Below the pieces are notes generated by a model, which saw only the letters and a list, made by a program, of their open reading frames with translations, searched no databases and was not told the DNA's origin. Position numbers and translations under genes: made by a program. Source: Terribacillus aidingensis (GTDB taxonomy: Bacteria; Bacillota; Bacilli; Bacillales; Amphibacillaceae). From it: a stretch of DNA of 64,000 bases. Each line of letters starts with the position of its first letter. The first letter of the stretch is position 1. Below are positions 42,323 through 50,945 of the stretch, one piece after another. The stretch covers positions 186,001 to 250,000 of the forward strand of contig NZ_OBEK01000003.1 in NCBI RefSeq assembly GCF_900215625.1. The letters are read 5' to 3'.

Positions 42323-42459
42323 AGGCGGTATCCTTTCTATTGAAAAGTTCACTTCGTACTTACCCTTCATATTGCGCATATAGTCCTGTTATTAGCCATA
42401 AGCAGCTTTGTTTGTTTCAATCGATCAGGATCATGACCTTTGCCATGCCATCCCCGATT

Positions 42460-43707
42460 CTACTTATCGTCTTTTTGTGTATCAGATGATGCATGCTTCT
42501 TTGCTTTTTGTTTGTCATGTCCATATTTGTTGCCCTGCTCCTGTGCACGGTCCACTTTCTCTTTCGCATTTTCCGACGCATGAGCAGACCCTTGTGAATG
42601 ATGTTCCTTGATGTCTTGCCCTTTTTGGTGCTTTGCTGGATTACGATTAGCCGGTGTTTGCAGCTGTTGTTTACTTTCGTCTTTAGACTTCCCGTTAGGC
42701 TTACTTGTTTGCGGCGCAGTTTTTACTTTCTGATTCGAAACAGTCATACGATCGTGGTCCTGGTCAGTCTTTTGAACAGAAACTGTTGCACGATCCTTAT
42801 CTTTTTCTGCGGATTGCTTTACATCTTCATCGGCAGTGTTATTTTGATTACTTGCCGTGTTCGCTTCTTTTTTTACAGATTCTTCTTTCACAACATAAGC
42901 AGGTTTTTGATTCACGCTGTCTATCGGTTTTCGGGAAGTCTTGTCTTGTTCTTTCCCATCCACTTTCACATCATCTTTATAGAAATCTTTAATAATGGCT
43001 GAATCTGATTGTGTAAGCGGAGGAACAGACGTAGACAAGTAAGTTCCTTCTAAAATGGACTGCGCCATAATCTCATTCATTGATTTCTGCTTATTCTGTG
43101 CAACTTCGCGCACCTTGTCGGGTACTTGGAAAGATGCAATATGTAGTGAGTTGTTAAATTTATTCACTGAACCTTCCAGAATATTCGTCAGCTTCTTATC
43201 ATCTTGTCTCGTATCAATATAATTAACTCCAATAATAATACTTTCCGAGTCAGCTAAAAGACCTAAGTCACTCGACTTAAGCAAAATATTTGCTGCTACA
43301 TCTTCAACAGCTTCTCCTTGCCAGTCATCCAGATTAGCAATGACTGTTCTTGCTTCTTCGTTTAAACCTGTGATAGAAACAACATCCATTCGGTTATTTA
43401 CTTTTAATTCGATGCTTGGGTTAAAATCCAAACTTACATACGCATAAGCTTTGTTACCAACATACCAGGAATACATAGGGAATAAAGCCAACACAAAAAC
43501 AAGCACCAATACAGCTACCCTCATTAGATTTTTTACAGATGGGGTCCATTGCCTAATATGCGTTCTGCGAATCATTTCCTCTGCAGCAAATTCGACTTCT
43601 TGTCCAATTTCTGTTTTGCCTTTTGCACTGATTTCCAGGAATGTGCCTTCACTGGTCATCACGATGGTGCTCCGCCGGCTTTGCTTCACGACGACTCCTC
43701 TTTTCAC
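42460..43707 (-). CDS. rsgI: Anti-sigma-I factor RsgI
   Basis: A 415-aa single-pass membrane protein that holds SigI inactive. Residues 1-55 are the cytoplasmic RsgI N-domain (KQSRRSTIVMTSEGTFLEI), followed by a helix at about 62-84 (VAVLVLVFVLALFPMYSWY) and a conserved periplasmic domain with VSLDFNPSIELKVN. From about 250 the chain is Lys/Gln/Asp-rich low complexity that could sit in the wall. The start is GTG, overlapping the sigI stop by one base, so the two are co-translated. Confidence 0.93.
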   Translation of the reverse strand: MKRGVVVKQSRRSTIVMTSEGTFLEISAKGKTEIGQEVEFAAEEMIRRTHIRQWTPSVKNLMRVAVLVLVFVLALFPMYSWYVGNKAYAYVSLDFNPSIELKVNNRMDVVSITGLNEEARTVIANLDDWQGEAVEDVAANILLKSSDLGLLADSESIIIGVNYIDTRQDDKKLTNILEGSVNKFNNSLHIASFQVPDKVREVAQNKQKSMNEIMAQSILEGTYLSTSVPPLTQSDSAIIKDFYKDDVKVDGKEQDKTSRKPIDSVNQKPAYVVKEESVKKEANTASNQNNTADEDVKQSAEKDKDRATVSVQKTDQDHDRMTVSNQKVKTAPQTSKPNGKSKDESKQQLQTPANRNPAKHQKGQDIKEHHSQGSAHASENAKEKVDRAQEQGNKYGHDKQKAKKHASSDTQKDDK

Positions 43708-44438
43708 TAACTCACCCCCTTCATATAATCCTTCAGGTAGATATAATCCTCGCTAAAAATAATAAATACAGCGAGAATGTACTTCCTGTTCCTTTCCAGC
43801 GTCTTCTTACTGACAGAAACTTTATCCACAAGCTGTTTGATCGGAATTTTCTTTTTCCGAATAACATAATCCCGCAAGTCCGGGTCAGTATGCAAAATCT
43901 TAGCAGATTCGATTGCCGTTTCTCTGGCATCACGGTGTTTCGGTGCAACGTTAATTAACTCCTGGAATGACAGCTTGTATTCTTTCAGTTTCTTATCGTA
44001 CTCCTCAATCTCTGCTCGGCGGTACCAAGATTCTGTTTCTTGGATAAAAGCCGTCTGGGCAGCTTCTGCCTCCCGCGGATTCTCACTGTCATCCTCAAAT
44101 AATTCATCCAATGACGCCGCAGGAAGACGAATTCGTTCGCGTCTGATGTAGTCAATCGTCTTTCGTTTAATCACGAGCTTGGCAAATGATAAGAAAGAAC
44201 TGCCTTTGTCATCTGCATATGACATCATTGCTTCATTAAAAGCAGAAAGGCCGACACTGAATTCCTCGTCTTTCACAGGATCAATAAATCTTCTGCATAC
44301 CTCTGAGACTGACTTTGCGATAAAAGGCTGATACTTCTGAATCAGCTCATTTTGTTTGTCAGTATCACCAGCTTGCACTTGTTTGACTTGTTCTTCTAAT
44401 TTCCCGCGCTTAGGATCATTAGACTGGCGTAGATACAA
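43707..44438 (-). CDS. sigI: RNA polymerase sigma factor SigI
   Basis: A 243-aa sigma-70-family factor of the SigI group, linked to heat and envelope stress. Region 2 is FSVGLSAFNEAMMSYADDKG followed by SSFLSFAKLVIKRKTIDYIR near 60-100; region 4-like HTH is KQLVDKVSVSKKTLERNRKY near 200. The start is TTG at 44438 with GGAGGTGAT five bases before. It forms a two-gene operon with rsgI. A promoter with SigI-like features lies upstream, suggesting autoregulation. Confidence 0.93.
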   Translation of the reverse strand: MYLRQSNDPKRGKLEEQVKQVQAGDTDKQNELIQKYQPFIAKSVSEVCRRFIDPVKDEEFSVGLSAFNEAMMSYADDKGSSFLSFAKLVIKRKTIDYIRRERIRLPAASLDELFEDDSENPREAEAAQTAFIQETESWYRRAEIEEYDKKLKEYKLSFQELINVAPKHRDARETAIESAKILHTDPDLRDYVIRKKKIPIKQLVDKVSVSKKTLERNRKYILAVFIIFSEDYIYLKDYMKGVS

Positions 44439-44466
44439 GACCTATCACCTCCAGCCTTCTATATTT

Positions 44467-44495
44467 TTCGTAACATAATTGTAATTTTAGGGTGT
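44467..44495 (-). promoter_or_regulatory. Candidate SigI-dependent promoter of sigI
   Basis: On the minus strand ACACCC and CGAA are 19 bases apart, resembling the C-rich -35 and CGWA -10 of SigI-type promoters. It lies about 30 bases before the start codon. Confidence 0.35.
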
Positions 44496-44667
44496 AACGC
44501 TTTAAATTCATTTGTAAAATTCTTTTATAATCATGGTTATTTTTTTGATATGACATATGACTTACTCCAATACTTCACCAATATGCCTATCATACATCAT
44601 GACACAAAAGAGCCGCTTCACAAAACAATTACAAAATAATTAAATCTCTGCAACAATTGTCACCCGC

Positions 44668-44697
44668 AAAAAGACCGTCCTGTTTACCAGGACGGCC
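44668..44697 (-). terminator. Terminator of the bmrCD-like operon
   Basis: GGCCGTCCTG, loop GTAAA, CAGGACGGTC, TTTTT on the minus strand. Confidence 0.92.
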
Positions 44698-44702
44698 TCA
44701 TC

Positions 44703-46736
44703 TTAACCTGCAGATTGCTTGATACCGCTTTGCTGCATCAAAAACATCTGATAATATTGTCCCTGTTTTTTCAACAGAGAGTGGTGATTCCCTTTTTCCA
44801 ATATCTCACCATGATCCAAAACGAATATTTGATCCGCGTGCATAATAGTGGAAAGACGGTGCGCAATAACGAGTGTCGTCCTGCCTTCTTTCAGCACTTC
44901 CAAGGCGCGTTGGATAATCGCTTCTGTTTCTGTATCAATATTCGCTGTTGCTTCGTCTAGTATCAGAATAGATGGGTTGAAAGCCAAAGCTCTGGCAAAG
45001 GAGACAAGCTGCCGTTCTCCCATGGAAAGTGTTGCTCCGCCTTCTTTGACTGGCTCATCATATTGTTTCGGCAGTTTGGAGATGAACTGTTCCGCTCCGA
45101 CTGCCTGCAAAGCTTTTATAGCTATTTCCCGAGAAATATCTGGGTTGTTCATCGTTACATTGGTCAGAATCGTACCCGTGAAAAGGAAAGGATCCTGCAA
45201 AACAATTCCCATACTGCTGCGCACTTGCTGGCGTGACATGTCTTTTGTATCAACACCATCGATTGTAATGATGCCTTTTTGGTGATCATAAAAACGAAAC
45301 AGCAAATTCATAATAGAGCTCTTACCTGATCCAGTATGACCGACAAAAGCTGCTGTTTGTCCGCTCTCTACTTCAAAACTGAGATTCTTTAACACATAAT
45401 CTTTCTCGTTATAAGCAAAGCTGACATCTTTAAATGCGATTTCTCCGCGATTCTTCTCGCGTTTTGCCTCCAAGTCCACGCCTTCGCCTTTTTCATCAAG
45501 CAGCTGAAATACACGAGAAGCAGCTACACGCGCCTGTTCTAAAAGCGGCAGCTGATTCACCGCATCTGTCATCGGGTTAAATAAGCGATTCAGGTAATCA
45601 ACAAAGGCATACAGTACACCTACTGTAACGATAGAGCCTCCTGTAACAGCTGCGCCGCCGAAGTACCAGATAAAGGCTACAAAAGCTAAATTGCGCAGTA
45701 CTGTCACCAAGTTATGCGACGTAAGTGCACTCAGCTTCATCAGCTTCCGCTGATAAATAAAGTTTCGCTTATTCAGTACCTCAAATTCCTTTTCTGTCTC
45801 TTTTTCTCTGTTAAATGCCTGAATGATTGGCATCCCTTGGATTGATTCATTAATGCTGCCATTAATTTCACTTACTGTTTTGCGGACCACTTTGTTGTAT
45901 TTAGTACCAAAATACTTATACACCTTCATCCACGCCCAAAAGATTGGAATGACGAGCAAACAAATCGCCGCGAGTTTTGCATTTAAAATGAACATCGCCA
46001 CAAAGATACCGCCCATGTATACAAAACTCGTCACAAATGTAGCCAGTACTCTTTCATACAAATCCCGGATTGCTTCTGTATCATTTGTAATGCGGGCTAC
46101 AATTGTGCCCGCAGGTCGGTCTACATAATAATTAATCGGTACCCGCTGTGTATGCGCGAATATATCATTCCGCATTGTGCGGACAATTTTATTGGAAGCT
46201 TGCTGCAGCAGGAATGTTTTCCAAAACTGAAATATTGCTGCGATAAAAAGCAATGCCGCATACACGATCAGCAAAATAATAATCGGTTGGAACTGCGGAC
46301 GGAAAAAGTCATAAAGCTCACCTGCTGACAGCCTGGTACCAGCAGCCTCCTCTGCACCTTGCGGACTATCTACCTTGATTGTGCCGTCTTCGTAAGTTCT
46401 GGAACCATCGAGCGGCAGAACAGCTTCCGAAAAATAAAAATGCTTGCCAATCTGCAGAATGCTTGCTTCTCCCAGAACAGCTTTATCTGATGCTATCTCA
46501 TCAGCTCGGATATATGTTTTACCGTTATACTGAACCGTCTTATCTGTCTGATTCTCCACTTCGTACCATGTCGACTCGATACCTAAAATGTGATGGTCAA
46601 TAATTCGTGCTGCAATTAGCGGGCCAGCTAGTTCCAACACGACAGCAATGAGCAGACAAACGAGTCCAATATTTATTGTTTTTTTGTTACTTAATGCATA
46701 GCGAAATAATCTTCGTTCTGTGGTATTTTTCTTCAT
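44703..46736 (-). CDS. bmrD: Heterodimeric multidrug ABC exporter subunit, BmrD-like
   Basis: A 677-aa half-transporter: six membrane helices, then an ATPase. Between helices 1 and 2 is a large extracellular insertion (about 50-150), a hallmark of BmrD (YheH). The ATPase has Walker A GHTGSGKSS, Walker B LILDEATANID with a normal catalytic Glu, and a non-canonical signature LSMGERQ. It complements the partner subunit, which has the reverse defects, so together they make one consensus and one degenerate ATP site. The start overlaps the upstream subunit by 4 bases. Confidence 0.88.
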   Translation of the reverse strand: MKKNTTERRLFRYALSNKKTINIGLVCLLIAVVLELAGPLIAARIIDHHILGIESTWYEVENQTDKTVQYNGKTYIRADEIASDKAVLGEASILQIGKHFYFSEAVLPLDGSRTYEDGTIKVDSPQGAEEAAGTRLSAGELYDFFRPQFQPIIILLIVYAALLFIAAIFQFWKTFLLQQASNKIVRTMRNDIFAHTQRVPINYYVDRPAGTIVARITNDTEAIRDLYERVLATFVTSFVYMGGIFVAMFILNAKLAAICLLVIPIFWAWMKVYKYFGTKYNKVVRKTVSEINGSINESIQGMPIIQAFNREKETEKEFEVLNKRNFIYQRKLMKLSALTSHNLVTVLRNLAFVAFIWYFGGAAVTGGSIVTVGVLYAFVDYLNRLFNPMTDAVNQLPLLEQARVAASRVFQLLDEKGEGVDLEAKREKNRGEIAFKDVSFAYNEKDYVLKNLSFEVESGQTAAFVGHTGSGKSSIMNLLFRFYDHQKGIITIDGVDTKDMSRQQVRSSMGIVLQDPFLFTGTILTNVTMNNPDISREIAIKALQAVGAEQFISKLPKQYDEPVKEGGATLSMGERQLVSFARALAFNPSILILDEATANIDTETEAIIQRALEVLKEGRTTLVIAHRLSTIMHADQIFVLDHGEILEKGNHHSLLKKQGQYYQMFLMQQSGIKQSAG

Positions 46737-48484
46737 GAGGAGATGACCTCCTTTTCCTCCAGCTGCTGCAGCTGGTACTGGCTTGCATACCAGCCATTTG
46801 CTGCAAGCAATTCTGCATGCGTACCTCGCTCTATTATTTTTCCTTCCTCAAGCACAATAATCTGCTCTGCGTGCTTAACAGCAGAAAGACGGTGAGCGGC
46901 AATGATTGTCGTCTTGTCTTGACGCTCCTGTTTTAAATGTTCAATTATATTCGCTTCCGTTTTGCCATCTACCGCACTCATTGAATCATCGAGAATTAAT
47001 ATCTCTGGATTTTTTATAAATGCACGTGCTAGTGCCACCCGCTGCTTTTGGCCGCCTGATAAGGTTACACCGCTCTCGCCCACTTTCGTGTCTAACCCTT
47101 CCGGAAGGCTTTGAATATCAGTGAGAAAATGCGACAATTCCATTACTCGGAAGATCTCTTCATCTGTCGCATCGCGTTTCCCATATTGAATATTTTCTCG
47201 TATCGTTTTGGAGAAAAGAATCTGTTCTTGGGGTACATAACCAATCCAATTGCGTGTCGTTTCCAACGTAAACTGTTCAACTGGTGTTCCACCTAATAAC
47301 AACTTACCTTCGCTTGGCGGATACTGGCGCAGCAGCTGCTTAAAAAGGGTCGATTTGCCTGCTCCCGTCTTTCCGACCACACCTAGCGTGCTGCCTTGCT
47401 GGATCTTTAGATTTATATTATCAAGACGCTCCATGCCGTTACCAGGATAACGGAAGCTCACCGAATCGAATTCGATATCTCCTGGCTTTTGCTGGTCTGC
47501 TGGCTTCTCAGGATCTGTAACATCAGCCGGATAATGGAGTGTTGTATTGACACGATCCAGAGACGCATTTCCACGCTGCAAGACATTGATTAATTCTCCA
47601 ACTGCAAACATCGGCCAAATCAACATTCCTAGGTACATGTTAAAAGCAACCAAATTACCGAGTGTGATTTGATTTTGGAAAACGAGCAATGCGCCATACC
47701 CAATTCCAATTGTGTAAGAAAGACCAACCAGAACCTTCATCGTCGGCTCAAATAAGGCATCAATCTTCGCTACCTTGATGTTTTTCTGGTAAACATCCTC
47801 CGTCATGCTCTGGAATCGCTGCTCATCTTGTTTTTCCAATACATAAGCCCGAACAACACGAATACCACGGATAGATTCCAGTACTTCATTGTTTAAGTTG
47901 CCAAACGCCTCTTGTGCTTCTGTAAAACGCTCGTTAATTGCATTGCCGTATTTATGCATAACAATAGCCATAATTGGCATCGGAATTAAGGCTACCAATG
48001 TTAGTTCCCAGCTAATCGTTATACCCATGACGGCAATAATCATCAGCATGAAAATACTTGAATCCACTAATGTCAAGACGCCAAAACCGCTCGTCATATA
48101 GATAGCTCGCAAGTCATTTGTGCCTTGAGCCATCAGGTCACCCACTTTTTTCTTATCAAAAAAGGTAGGTGTCATTCGGAACAAGTGCCCCATCAGTTTG
48201 GAGCGCATCAATCTCTCCAAAATAGCCGATCCGCTGAAAAGTGTATAATCCCACACATAGGAAATAATATAATGCAGGACTATTAACAATACAAATAGCC
48301 CGATTACTTGCCAAAGTCTTTCTGATGTGAGGGAGTTATAACTAATCTCGTCAATTGTCATACCGATTAGCTTCGGTGGTATCAGCCCTATTAAACTAGC
48401 CAATAGAAGGGCGATAACGGCGACGGTATATCGCTTCCAATATTTTAAGAAGAACCATTCCAACTTCTTTAGCACGTCAAACAT
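46733..48484 (-). CDS. bmrC: Heterodimeric multidrug ABC exporter subunit, BmrC-like
   Basis: A 583-aa half-transporter with six membrane helices and an ATPase domain. Walker A is GKTGAGKST and the signature is canonical, LSGGQKQ. Walker B reads ILILDDSMSAVD, with Asp where the catalytic Glu should be, as in BmrC (YheI). The ATG follows GGGGAAAG. Upstream lies a leader of about 400 nt with short ORFs and an attenuator, paralleling bmrB-bmrC-bmrD control by ribosome-targeting drugs in B. subtilis. Confidence 0.88.
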   Translation of the reverse strand: MFDVLKKLEWFFLKYWKRYTVAVIALLLASLIGLIPPKLIGMTIDEISYNSLTSERLWQVIGLFVLLIVLHYIISYVWDYTLFSGSAILERLMRSKLMGHLFRMTPTFFDKKKVGDLMAQGTNDLRAIYMTSGFGVLTLVDSSIFMLMIIAVMGITISWELTLVALIPMPIMAIVMHKYGNAINERFTEAQEAFGNLNNEVLESIRGIRVVRAYVLEKQDEQRFQSMTEDVYQKNIKVAKIDALFEPTMKVLVGLSYTIGIGYGALLVFQNQITLGNLVAFNMYLGMLIWPMFAVGELINVLQRGNASLDRVNTTLHYPADVTDPEKPADQQKPGDIEFDSVSFRYPGNGMERLDNINLKIQQGSTLGVVGKTGAGKSTLFKQLLRQYPPSEGKLLLGGTPVEQFTLETTRNWIGYVPQEQILFSKTIRENIQYGKRDATDEEIFRVMELSHFLTDIQSLPEGLDTKVGESGVTLSGGQKQRVALARAFIKNPEILILDDSMSAVDGKTEANIIEHLKQERQDKTTIIAAHRLSAVKHAEQIIVLEEGKIIERGTHAELLAANGWYASQYQLQQLEEKEVISS

Positions 48485-48528
48485 ACTTTCCCCAACCTTC
48501 TCTATCGATTTTTTCCGCTGACGCTCGG

Positions 48529-48582
48529 CTAACCATCATCCTTCCAATCTTCCGCCCACTGTCTTTTTTGCACAATACACAT
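48529..48582 (-). CDS. Short ORF 2 in the bmrCD leader
   Basis: Seventeen codons, starting MCIVQKRQW and ending AEDWKDDG, preceded by GAGGAGG seven bases before the ATG; another ATG six bases upstream is too close to that site. It ends 44 bases before bmrC. It has two Trp and a charged end. It may be a regulatory leader peptide or couple translation into bmrC. Not recognisable as a known peptide. Confidence 0.55.
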   Translation of the reverse strand: MCIVQKRQWAEDWKDDG

Positions 48583-48616
48583 AGCCATTCCTCCTCAAGT
48601 TTTGTTTTATGATAAA

Positions 48617-48639
48617 AGACTGAATAGAATGTTCAGTCT
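48617..48639. promoter_or_regulatory. Inverted repeat in the bmrCD leader
   Basis: AGACTGAA and TTCAGTCT are perfect 8-base arms around seven bases. As DNA it resembles a TetR/QacR-type operator; as RNA it is a hairpin followed by TTTTAT and might be a second weak attenuator. It lies between the terminator and short ORF 2. Confidence 0.55.
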
Positions 48640-48666
48640 GTATCAATAATCTTGTAATTTGGGCAT

Positions 48667-48698
48667 AAAAAAACGCGCACGCCCGCAGACGTACACGT
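48667..48698 (-). terminator. Attenuator terminator in the bmrCD leader
   Basis: An 11-bp stem (three G-U pairs), ACGTGTACGTC with GGCGTGCGCGT, closed by a TGCG loop and followed by seven T on the minus strand. It lies between short ORF 1 and the transporter genes, so it must be read through for bmrCD expression. A second hairpin, TGCCGCAA-TCGC-TTGCTGCA, is just upstream (48709-48728). Confidence 0.8.
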
Positions 48699-48755
48699 TC
48701 CTAAAGTATGCAGCAAGCGATTGCGGCAGACCCCTTCAATTGATAATACAACTAA

Positions 48756-48827
48756 TCAAGATTCCGAATAGAGGAGGAACTGCCCAGTATGAAATTGGCT
48801 GAATAATGCTAGTTTCCGGTTATTCAT
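48756..48827 (-). CDS. Leader peptide (short ORF 1) of the bmrCD operon
   Basis: A 23-codon ORF starting MNNRKLALFSQF and ending LLYSES. GAGGAGG is eight bases before the ATG. Codons 16-20 encode, in the same RNA, the exact complement of that ribosome-binding site, so translation of the ORF and RNA folding compete. The terminator begins 57 bases after its stop. This is the arrangement of antibiotic-responsive leader peptides. In B. subtilis the equivalent, BmrB, is longer (about 50 codons) and I see no sequence likeness. Confidence 0.7.
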   Translation of the reverse strand: MNNRKLALFSQFHTGQFLLYSES

Positions 48828-48843
48828 CTTGGGTTCCTCCTCT
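48770..48843 (-). promoter_or_regulatory. Hairpin sequestering the leader-ORF ribosome-binding site
   Basis: AGAGGAGGAAC (48843-48833) and GTTCCTCCTCT (48780-48770) are perfectly complementary over 11 bases in the minus-strand RNA. CCCA/TGGG extends the stem after a bulge, and GAATAA/TTATTC adds a stem inside the loop. Confidence 0.75.
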
Positions 48844-48866
48844 CCATTGTTAATTTATGCATAATA

Positions 48867-48896
48867 AGTATATACATACCGTTTCTGAATGGTCAA
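48867..48896 (-). promoter_or_regulatory. SigA promoter of the bmrCD leader
   Basis: TTGACC, 18 bases, TATACT on the minus strand. The start point would be near 48860, about 33 nt before the leader-peptide ATG. Confidence 0.6.
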
Positions 48897-48953
48897 CATT
48901 ATTTTCAAATAATTTGCATAATAAACAATATGTAAACAGTTGTGCTGATATGG

Positions 48954-48959
48954 TAAACT
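48954..48959 (+). promoter_or_regulatory. -10 box of the carbonic anhydrase gene
   Basis: TAAACT with an upstream TGG gives an extended -10 about 35 bases before the ATG. Confidence 0.35.
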
Positions 48960-48994
48960 GGAACAGACAATGTTATAAAGGAGTGGCTTAATCT

Positions 48995-49564
48995 ATGTTA
49001 TTAGATGACATCTTAGCTCATAACCAGAAATTCGTTGAAGACAAAGCATATACACCCTACGAAACAGACAAGTTTCCTTCCAAGAAGGCTGTCATTCTAA
49101 CTTGTATGGATGCCCGCCTACTTGAATTGCTGCCTAAAGCAGTTAATTTGAAGAATGGTGATGCGAAGATTATCCAAAACGCAGGCGCTATGCTCGTTGA
49201 CACTTCGGATAGTGCAATGAAAAGTATCCTAGTAGCAGTTCATGCTTTGAAAGGAGAAGAAGTATTCGTAATCGGTCATAAAGACTGTGGAATGCATCAT
49301 CTTCATGGAGCAGACTTACTGGAACAAATCGGCAATCAAGGCGGAGATGTCGAAACCTATATGCGCCAAGCGGAGAGCGAAGACGTGGCCAATATGTGGT
49401 TTAATGGCTTTAACAGTGTAGAAGAATCGGTGGAAAGCAGCGCATCACTAATTGCAAATCATCCCCTTCTACCACGTGACGTTCCTGTACATGCGCTCGT
49501 CATTGATCCGGCTACTGGTGAATTGACTACAATCCGGAACGGGTATGAAAAAACAAATAATTAA
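48995..49564 (+). CDS. Beta-class carbonic anhydrase
   Basis: A 189-aa enzyme that interconverts carbon dioxide and bicarbonate. Zinc ligands are Cys37 in TCMDARL, His95 and Cys98 in IGHKDCGM, with the Asp39-Arg41 dyad present. Resembles B. subtilis YtiB in size. AAAGGAG is nine bases before the ATG. Monocistronic, divergent from the bmrCD leader. Confidence 0.92.
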   Translation: MLLDDILAHNQKFVEDKAYTPYETDKFPSKKAVILTCMDARLLELLPKAVNLKNGDAKIIQNAGAMLVDTSDSAMKSILVAVHALKGEEVFVIGHKDCGMHHLHGADLLEQIGNQGGDVETYMRQAESEDVANMWFNGFNSVEESVESSASLIANHPLLPRDVPVHALVIDPATGELTTIRNGYEKTNN

Positions 49565-49575
49565 ATGTTCATAAG

Positions 49576-49612
49576 AAAAGGATCACACAATAACAATTGT
49601 GTGATCCTTTTC
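49576..49612 (+). terminator. Terminator of the carbonic anhydrase gene
   Basis: A 16-bp perfect stem, AAAAGGATCACACAAT and complement, loop AACA, then TTCTTTT. Confidence 0.92.
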
Positions 49613-49690
49613 TTTTACTGCAGGTTCTGCGTTTACATAAAAAAGGATAGTTATCCCCAACGGACTAACTACCCTGTAACACTAAATGAA

Positions 49691-50764
49691 TTATTTTTTT
49701 GCATGTTCTTTTATAATTTCAATTACGCGCTGTTTTGCTTCTTGGCTTTCATAATGGCTCATGTTACGCAAAATTTCATTTCTATGTTCTTTAAGATCAT
49801 GCAAATACTGAATTAACGATGCACTGGTCAGTTCTTCTTCTTCTAACACATCGGCATAGCCTTGTTTCTTAAACGAGCTGGCGTTCAGCAGCTGATCACC
49901 GCGGCTTGCCTTTTTGGATAATGGAATGAGCAGCATTGGCTTGCGCAGTGCAAGAAATTCAAATATTGCATTTGATCCTGCTCTGGATAGAACGTAATCA
50001 GATGCCGCAAACAAATCATTCAGCCCTTCATTCACATATTCAAACTGTACATAACCTTCTCTTTTGACAGATTCATCTAATTGATTCTTTCCGCAAATAT
50101 GGACAATCTGAAACTCCTGCAGTAACGTATCCAAACTCGAACGAACTGATTCATTGATGATCTGAGAGCCGCCGCTGCCGCCCATAATGAGCAGAACAGA
50201 TTTATCAGGTGAAAAATCAAGCTTCTCCAGCCCTACTCGCCGGTTTCCTTGGATTAATTCATCCCGGACTACTGCTCCGACCCACTCCGCCTTTTTAGCA
50301 GACACATGGGAAACTGTTTCAGCAAAGGTCGTAACGATTTTCTTCGCAAACGGCATGGCCAGCTTATTCGCTAATCCTGGTGTAATATCCGATTCATGAA
50401 TAACGGCAGGCAAGTTACGAAGCCAAGAAGCAAACAGAACCGGAACCGATACAAATCCGCCCTTAGAGAAAATAACATGCGGTTTCACTTTCCCCATGAT
50501 TCGGTAAGCCTGCATGGTACCCTTCATCACTTTAAAAGGATCTTTAAAGTTCTCTTTAGACATATAGCGCCTCAGTTTCCCAGTGGATATACTGTGATAC
50601 GTTACGCCTTCTAACGGCTCGATTAAATCTCGTTCAATACCATTCTTTGAACCAATGTAATCGATCTTCCACCCCTCCTGCAAGAAAACAGGAATCAAAG
50701 CCACATTCACGATTACATGGCCAGCAGTGCCGCCCCCCGTAAATAGAATCCGTTTTTCCTTCAT
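49691..50764 (-). CDS. MurG paralogue (UDP-GlcNAc transferase, second copy)
   Basis: A 357-aa glycosyltransferase of the MurG family, which adds GlcNAc to lipid I to make lipid II at the cytoplasmic membrane. The N-terminal loop GGGTAGHVIVNVALIP differs from the GGTGGHVxPAL of the main enzyme, a mark of the second Bacillus MurG. GGSGGSQIINE and the nucleotide-binding SRAGSNAIFEFLAL near 270 are conserved. It is far from any division-wall cluster, so this is the extra copy; its special role is unknown. AAGGAT precedes the ATG at 50764. Confidence 0.85.
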   Translation of the reverse strand: MKEKRILFTGGGTAGHVIVNVALIPVFLQEGWKIDYIGSKNGIERDLIEPLEGVTYHSISTGKLRRYMSKENFKDPFKVMKGTMQAYRIMGKVKPHVIFSKGGFVSVPVLFASWLRNLPAVIHESDITPGLANKLAMPFAKKIVTTFAETVSHVSAKKAEWVGAVVRDELIQGNRRVGLEKLDFSPDKSVLLIMGGSGGSQIINESVRSSLDTLLQEFQIVHICGKNQLDESVKREGYVQFEYVNEGLNDLFAASDYVLSRAGSNAIFEFLALRKPMLLIPLSKKASRGDQLLNASSFKKQGYADVLEEEELTSASLIQYLHDLKEHRNEILRNMSHYESQEAKQRVIEIIKEHAKK

Positions 50765-50945
50765 GTTGTAAATCCTTCCCTTTCCCATTAAAAGCACTTC
50801 TCTATTTAATATAAATGTAATTTATTTGTAATGTAAACGAAACATTTCATCGCCTATTCTATCCTAATGGATATCGCCAAAAAAAGAAAGGGCTTTTTGT
50901 CACATGACCAATATATGCTTTTCCAGCCCGCTTTTTGCCACAAAA

